Shown here piece by piece: positions 59,192 to 64,000 of a DNA stretch of 64,000 nt. The notes under the pieces are model-generated. The model was given only the letters and a program-made list of their open reading frames with translations. It was not told the DNA's origin and did not search any database. The position numbers and the translations under genes were made by a program. This DNA comes from Flavobacterium succinicans (GTDB lineage Bacteria > Bacteroidota > Bacteroidia > Flavobacteriales > Flavobacteriaceae), in assembly GCF_001662485.1 (NCBI RefSeq), contig NZ_JMTM01000017.1, forward strand, positions 124,001 through 188,000, in the 5' to 3' direction. Numbering within the stretch: position 1 is the first letter of the stretch; the number at the start of each line of letters is the position of its first letter.

Positions 59192-59923
59192 ATGTTCAGC
59201 ATGGAGTATAAATCAATAATCAATGGTTTGTTTGTCGTTTTTTTTATGGCGAGTTGTCAAAAAGATGTAGAAAAACCCAAAGTGATATATGACAATTCGT
59301 CTAAAAGTACAGTGGTTGCAAAACTAGATTCCTCAAAAGTTGAAATTGCCGATTTGCCAGTTCAAATGGAAGGAACCGATTATTTGATACATCCCGTAGG
59401 TGATTTACGCATTTACGAAAGAGGGGCAAAATCGCGTTACGGTTCTTCTGCGGTAAATGATGTTAGCTTTACTATAAGCAATGTAGCTCAATTTGAAATT
59501 ACTGGTTTTTTGCAAAACTTAAAGTTTCAAAAAACAAGTTCTGATTCTATTCGTCCTTTGACTACCGAACCTATTTTAATTGAAACAGCGACCTATTTGA
59601 AATCAGTTTCTGATCGAATCAAAAAGCAAATTATGGTCTACACTATGGTTGATGTAGACACCAATAAAGATGGTAAGCTGGATACCAATGACATTAATAC
59701 CTTATATTTGAGTGCTATTAGTGGTGAAAAATTAACAAAAATTTCTGCAGATTTAGAAGAGTTGATCGATTGGAGTTTAATCGAATCTTCTAATCGATTG
59801 TATTTTAGGACCATTGAAGATACGAATAAAAATGGACAGTTTGATCAAAAAGATGTGGTGCATTATAATTATATCGATTTGAATAAAAACGAGTGGAAAG
59901 CGATTCGGTATTCTCCAATATAG
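59192..59923 (+). CDS. Lipoprotein with two EF-hand-like loops
   Basis: A 243-residue protein with a lipoprotein signal peptide (GLFVVFFMASC, Cys about 25). The middle is beta-rich. Two loops read D-x-N-x-D-G-x-L-D (DTNKDGKLDTND, about 163-174) and D-x-N-K-N-G-Q-F-D (about 209-217), the spacing of EF-hand or dockerin calcium sites. No family was recognised. ATG 59192 and ATG 59201 are both possible starts. It converges with the next gene with 1 base between. Confidence 0.7.
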   Translation: MFSMEYKSIINGLFVVFFMASCQKDVEKPKVIYDNSSKSTVVAKLDSSKVEIADLPVQMEGTDYLIHPVGDLRIYERGAKSRYGSSAVNDVSFTISNVAQFEITGFLQNLKFQKTSSDSIRPLTTEPILIETATYLKSVSDRIKKQIMVYTMVDVDTNKDGKLDTNDINTLYLSAISGEKLTKISADLEELIDWSLIESSNRLYFRTIEDTNKNGQFDQKDVVHYNYIDLNKNEWKAIRYSPI

Positions 59924-59924
59924 T

Positions 59925-60626
59925 TTAAATCAAGATGTCACTTTCCAAGTCTGATTTTTCTATAGCGATATTAAATCCTAATTTTGCTACTAGTTGAATC
60001 ACAAGATTTTTATACCAATTCTCAGACTTTGGGTGAATGTATATTTTTTCTATTAGTTGATTCACGTCTACATTAATTTTTAATCCATCATTCAACGTTA
60101 AGTTGTTTTGGGTCACATCGCTAATAATGCGAACTTCTCGTTCGTATTGAAAACTTTTTCTTTTGTATAAAAAAGGAAAAAATAAGTCGTCAAAAGGAAT
60201 GTATTCTTTTTTGTAGTCAATATAATTTACTTCCCCAATGTATTGTTGAAAATGATCTTCTGTACTCAAAGCTTTTTGTAGTCTTCCTATGGTGGATTGT
60301 ATGGCTAATCCTTCGCTGTTTTGTGTGAAAATTTGCCACATCGCAAAAGATTCATATTCATTGATATGCCAACTGCTGATGGCTACTTTTTCTCTATGTG
60401 TTTTGTAGTAATTTAAAAAGTCAGGGTTGTCAATAGATAATTTTCTGATTTCCTCAAAAGTGGGTTCACTAAAGGTGCCTTCGTATTGGTCTTCAAATTT
60501 GTCTGACCTAGACATGAATAATTTTTTAGATAATAATAAATCTAAAAATTTAGACAAGTCTAGGTATTTCCAGACAATGGTTTCAGGATCTTCGGGTAAT
60601 TTTATATTGGGGTTGTCTAAGTACAT
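59925..60626 (-). CDS. DUF2971 family protein
   Basis: A 233-residue cytoplasmic protein with the family's opening WKYLDLSKFLDLLLSKKLFMSRSDKFEDQYEG, then ISSWHINEYESFAMWQIFTQNSEGLAI and KRKSFQYEREVRII. DUF2971 proteins are widespread, often near defence or mobile genes, with no established activity. Here the neighbours are housekeeping genes. Monocistronic. Confidence 0.85.
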   Translation of the reverse strand: MYLDNPNIKLPEDPETIVWKYLDLSKFLDLLLSKKLFMSRSDKFEDQYEGTFSEPTFEEIRKLSIDNPDFLNYYKTHREKVAISSWHINEYESFAMWQIFTQNSEGLAIQSTIGRLQKALSTEDHFQQYIGEVNYIDYKKEYIPFDDLFFPFLYKRKSFQYEREVRIISDVTQNNLTLNDGLKINVDVNQLIEKIYIHPKSENWYKNLVIQLVAKLGFNIAIEKSDLESDILI

Positions 60627-60679
60627 TTGTGAAATTTAAAAAAGAAAAAATCTAGTTTAAAGATACAAATAATTTGAGA

Positions 60680-62509
60680 CTACTCAAGGGATTGCATGGT
60701 TACTAATTTGTTATAAGTACCATCAAGTGCAATCAATTCTTCATGAGTGCCTTGCTCTACAATTTTTCCTTTTTTCATTACCACAATCTTATCTGCTTTT
60801 TGAATGGTGGAAAGGCGATGGGCAATAACGATAGATGTTCTGTTTTGCATCATGTTTTCGAGAGCTACTTGAACGAATTTTTCACTTTCGGTATCTAAAG
60901 CTGATGTGGCTTCATCCAAAATCATAATCGGCGGATTTTTCAAGACCGCTCTCGCGATAGATAAGCGTTGTTTTTGTCCACCTGAAAGTTTGTTTCCGCT
61001 GTCGCCAATATTGGTGTAAATTCCGTTTGGAAGCGTAGACACGAATTCATAGGCATTGGCAATTTTTAATGCGTCTATGATTTCTTCGTCGGTGGCGTTG
61101 GGTTTACCAAGCGCTATGTTTTCTTTAATAGTGTCGTTAAATAAAATACTATCTTGGGTAACTAGCCCTATTAGGCTTCTTAATGAATGCAAATCGAAAT
61201 CTTTAATGTTATGATTGTCAATCGAAATCATTCCTTCATTCACATCGTAAAAGCGCGTTAATAAATTGGCAATCGTGCTTTTTCCACTGCCAGATTGTCC
61301 GACGAGAGCAACAGTTTGTCCTTTTTTTACTTCTAAAGAAAAATCTTTTAGGACATTTTCGTCTTCATATTTAAAGTTGATGTTTTTGATTGCGATACTG
61401 CTTTCAAAAGTTTGTTTTTGAATAGCGTTTTCTTTTGAAGTGATTTCATTTTCAACTTCCAATACTTCAAAAACACGTTGTGCTGCTGCTAAACCATTTT
61501 TTACTTGATATGATGCTTTTGAGATTGCTTTTGCAGGGGTTAGGATGTTGTAGGCTAAAGTAAGGTATACGATAAAAGAGGCGCCATCTAGCGTTTTGTC
61601 AACTAATACTAAGTTTCCTCCATACCATAGTAATACGGCAATAGTAGTGATGCCCATGAACTCACTCAAAGGTGAGGCTAGGTTGTTTTTGTTTCCTATG
61701 CTATTTGATAAATGGAGTAATCTTGTGATAGAATTGTTGAATTTGTTTTTTAGACTAGCTTCTGCGTTATAGCTTTTCACTACTTTCAAACCGCTTAGAC
61801 TTTCTTCAACAATTGAAATTAGCAATCCGTTTTCGTTTTGTACTTTCAAAGATTTTGACTTAAGGTTTTTTCCAATTTTGGATATGATTAGTCCAGAAAG
61901 AGGGATGAAAACCAAAACGAATAAGGTTAGTTTAGCACTAATAGCAAACATGGTTATTAATGCAAAAACGATGGTTAGCGGTTCTTTTACAACTAATTCT
62001 AAAATAGAAAAAAAAGAATTTTGTACTTCATTAACGTCTCCAAGCATTCTAGCCATTACGTCGCCTTTTCTTTTTTCAGAATAATAGGAGATTGGTAATT
62101 CGATTATTTTGTCAAACATTTTTTTTCTCAAATCTTTTAATACTCCATTTTTAAGGTGCATAATGTGATATGAGGCTAGGTAATTAAAAACATTTTTTAA
62201 CAAAAATGTAGTAATTACTAAAGCAACTACTAATAGTAAAGCAAATTGTTTACCACTATCTTTGGTAATTTCTGAAATTTGATAATACAATAGGTTTTTT
62301 CCATAAGCCATTATATTTCCTATTCCTTCATAAACTGGAGCTTTTTCAATTGCTTTGTTTTTGCCAAACAATACTTCCAGCATTGGTAATAAAGTCAGCA
62401 TTGAAATGGTGCTAAATAGGGCATACAAAATATTATACGTCACATTCCAAACAATGTTTGATTGGTATTTTTTTGTATAAGGAATTAGTTTTATTAAATT
62501 TTTATCCAT
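60680..62509 (-). CDS. MsbA-like ABC exporter (fused permease and ATPase)
   Basis: A 609-residue half-transporter: six transmembrane helices in the first 330 residues with ABC_membrane pattern (MARMLGDVNEVQ coupling region), then the ATPase with Walker A GQSGSGKST, Q-loop LVTQDSILF, signature LSGGQKQR, Walker B IMILDEATSALD and H-loop IAHRLST. It resembles lipid/drug flippases of the MsbA group. Its ATG overlaps the stop codon of the phosphomutase gene (TAATG), so the two are coupled. Confidence 0.9.
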   Translation of the reverse strand: MDKNLIKLIPYTKKYQSNIVWNVTYNILYALFSTISMLTLLPMLEVLFGKNKAIEKAPVYEGIGNIMAYGKNLLYYQISEITKDSGKQFALLLVVALVITTFLLKNVFNYLASYHIMHLKNGVLKDLRKKMFDKIIELPISYYSEKRKGDVMARMLGDVNEVQNSFFSILELVVKEPLTIVFALITMFAISAKLTLFVLVFIPLSGLIISKIGKNLKSKSLKVQNENGLLISIVEESLSGLKVVKSYNAEASLKNKFNNSITRLLHLSNSIGNKNNLASPLSEFMGITTIAVLLWYGGNLVLVDKTLDGASFIVYLTLAYNILTPAKAISKASYQVKNGLAAAQRVFEVLEVENEITSKENAIQKQTFESSIAIKNINFKYEDENVLKDFSLEVKKGQTVALVGQSGSGKSTIANLLTRFYDVNEGMISIDNHNIKDFDLHSLRSLIGLVTQDSILFNDTIKENIALGKPNATDEEIIDALKIANAYEFVSTLPNGIYTNIGDSGNKLSGGQKQRLSIARAVLKNPPIMILDEATSALDTESEKFVQVALENMMQNRTSIVIAHRLSTIQKADKIVVMKKGKIVEQGTHEELIALDGTYNKLVTMQSLE

Positions 62510-64000
62510 TAGTTCAATTGCATTGCAGCAATAATATTTTTTATTTTTTGATCTAAAATATCTTCGACTTCCTCAAAATCAGCAACCGTATCTAATGTGG
62601 TGTTCACACTGATATAGAATTTGATTTTAGGTTCGGTTCCGCTTGGTCTTGCACAAATTTTAGAACCATCTTCTGTATAGTAAATAAGTACATTCGATTT
62701 TGGAATATCCATGGTCAGTTCTTCACCAGATAATAAGTTTTTAGCAATTGAGGATTGGTAATCTTCTACCATGATGACACGTTGACCGTTGATTTCTTTT
62801 ACTGGATTTTCACGCAAATCAATCATCATTTGATTAATGGCTTGTAAACCGTCCATTCCTTTTTTGGTTAACGAAACCAAATGTTCTTTGTAAAAACCGT
62901 GATCCACATAAAGTTGAATCAATTCTTTGTAAACCGAGCTTTCTTTGGCTTTGGCTTGTGCAGCAACTTCACAAATTAATAAGGTAGCGGCAACGGCATC
63001 TTTGTCTCTTACAGCGTCTCCAACCATAAATCCAAAGCTTTCTTCACCTCCACCGATAAACTCTAATTCTGGGAAATCTTTGATCATTTTGGCAATCCAT
63101 TTGAATCCTGTCAAGCCAATTTTGCATTCTACTTCATAAGCAGTGGCTAATTCCATCATCATTGGAGTGGAAACTATGGTAGAACCTACAAATTGTTTAC
63201 CGTTGATTTTTTCAGCTTGTTTCCATTTTTCTAACAAAAAGGCGGTCATCAAAATCATCGTTTGATTTCCGTTTAACAACACCATTTTTCCTTCGTTATT
63301 TCGAACAGCAACTCCTAAACGGTCACAGTCTGGATCCGTTCCCACCACAATATCAGCATTAGTTTTTTCTGCTAGTGCCAACGCTATGGTTAGTGCTTCT
63401 GGTTCTTCTGGATTAGGTGATTTTACCGTTGGGAAATCTCCGTTGGGAACTGCTTGCTCTTCAACTATATTAACGTTAGTGTAGCCTGCTTTACTTAACG
63501 TTTCTGGGATGATCGTGATTGATGTTCCGTGCAAGGAAGTGAATACAATATTTAAGTTTTCTTTGGCGGCTGCGGGAGTATTAAAACTAGCGTTTTCAAT
63601 AGAGGATTGAATGAAGGCTTGGTCTAACTCAGTATCTATATAATGAATCAAATCTTCATTTGCAGAAAAATTAATTTCATCGTATTTTAAATCTTCAATC
63701 ACCTTGATGATGGCGCCATCTTGTGGAGGAACGATTTGTCCTCCGTCTTGCCAATATACTTTGTACCCATTGTATTCTGGCGGATTGTGAGAGGCGGTTA
63801 GTACAATTCCAGAATGACAGTTCAAGTGTTTTAAGGCAAAAGACAATTCAGGTGTTGGTCTTAAATCCGAAAAAAGAAATACCTCAATACCGTTAGCAGA
63901 GAAAACATCGGCTACCACTTTGGCAAGAGATTTACTGTTATGGCGACAATCGAAAGCTATTGCTGCTTTAATTTGCTCGCCTGGAAAAACGCTTTTTAAG
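62509..64000 (-). CDS. Phospho-sugar mutase (phosphoglucomutase/phosphomannomutase type), N-terminus beyond the right edge
   Basis: 497 residues lie in the window, and the frame stays open to base 64000 (reading [20 protein letters not shown] before the first internal GTG). The catalytic serine is in [16 protein letters not shown], the metal loop [11 protein letters not shown], the sugar loop [10 protein letters not shown] and the C-terminal phosphate loop [13 protein letters not shown], all intact. It interconverts hexose 1- and 6-phosphates for sugar-nucleotide synthesis. About 75-80 residues are expected to be missing compared with 570-residue relatives. Confidence 0.92.
   Translation of the reverse strand, partial: LKSVFPGEQIKAAIAFDCRHNSKSLAKVVADVFSANGIEVFLFSDLRPTPELSFALKHLNCHSGIVLTASHNPPEYNGYKVYWQDGGQIVPPQDGAIIKVIEDLKYDEINFSANEDLIHYIDTELDQAFIQSSIENASFNTPAAAKENLNIVFTSLHGTSITIIPETLSKAGYTNVNIVEEQAVPNGDFPTVKSPNPEEPEALTIALALAEKTNADIVVGTDPDCDRLGVAVRNNEGKMVLLNGNQTMILMTAFLLEKWKQAEKINGKQFVGSTIVSTPMMMELATAYEVECKIGLTGFKWIAKMIKDFPELEFIGGGEESFGFMVGDAVRDKDAVAATLLICEVAAQAKAKESSVYKELIQLYVDHGFYKEHLVSLTKKGMDGLQAINQMMIDLRENPVKEINGQRVIMVEDYQSSIAKNLLSGEELTMDIPKSNVLIYYTEDGSKICARPSGTEPKIKFYISVNTTLDTVADFEEVEDILDQKIKNIIAAMQLN

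Noticed and set aside
59925..60626. DUF2971 gene as part of a defence island
   Set aside because: The neighbours are a lipoprotein, TonB receptor, ABC exporter and phosphomutase; no other defence-type gene is near.

Overview
The window is a low-GC stretch of a Bacteroidota chromosome, most likely Flavobacterium. The evidence is the 6S-Flavo-type RNA between zapA and rny, TAnnTTTG promoters, T9SS-phylum style outer membrane proteins (DUF5686, TonB-dependent receptor with carboxypeptidase-like domain, TorF-type porin), DUF4290, and genus-typical palindromic repeats. Identifications come from reading the translations; no database search was run.

Region 1 (1-14.6 kb) is an accessory element. After the start of a leftward TolC-type gene (1-304) and an AT-rich gene-free stretch, about 18 tightly packed rightward genes (821-13360) meet a leftward tyrosine integrase (13372-14595) beside the 3' end of a tRNA-Met. 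The genes encode a membrane-anchored transglutaminase-like protein, three consecutive small beta-rich proteins (capsid candidates, the first followed by a strong terminator), a coiled-coil protein, a series of single-pass membrane proteins (two with an annexin-like repeat, one with a peptidoglycan-binding domain), a lysis module (GH108 endolysin, holin-like protein, u-spanin-like lipoprotein), an LEA-2-like membrane protein, an ArdC-RadA fusion, a very basic protein, a collagen-like fibre and a glycosyltransferase. No terminase, portal, tail or tape-measure gene was recognised. The best reading is an integrated tailless, probably membrane-containing virus of an undescribed type. This is inference. 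The left attachment site was not found.

Region 2 (14.9-33.4 kb) is ordinary chromosome: START-like protein, class IV aminotransferase, YqgE, HU, Fmt, RecQ, an ATPase, DUF493, DUF4290, MurA (Asp at the catalytic Cys position), a cation diffusion facilitator, DUF5686, AroQ, four small outer membrane beta-barrel proteins (three recently duplicated in tandem), XerD and a PAS histidine kinase.

Region 3 (33.6-52 kb) is a catabolic island: three class III aminotransferases, three intact aldehyde dehydrogenases and one broken one, three GNAT proteins, an NhaC-type antiporter, a YtcJ-like amidohydrolase, an Lrp/AsnC regulator, a Tat/lipoprotein FAD amine oxidase and a porin. Together they fit breakdown of an amine, diamine or omega-amino acid through semialdehydes to central metabolism; the substrate cannot be read from sequence. 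The island carries a MITE-like element, REP-like repeats and a degraded gene, so it has been remodelled.

Region 4 (52.3-64 kb) is ordinary chromosome: RNase Y, 6S RNA, ZapA and its partner, an M23 peptidase, a TonB-dependent receptor, a lipoprotein with EF-hand-like loops, DUF2971, an MsbA-like ABC exporter and a phosphohexomutase that runs off the right edge.
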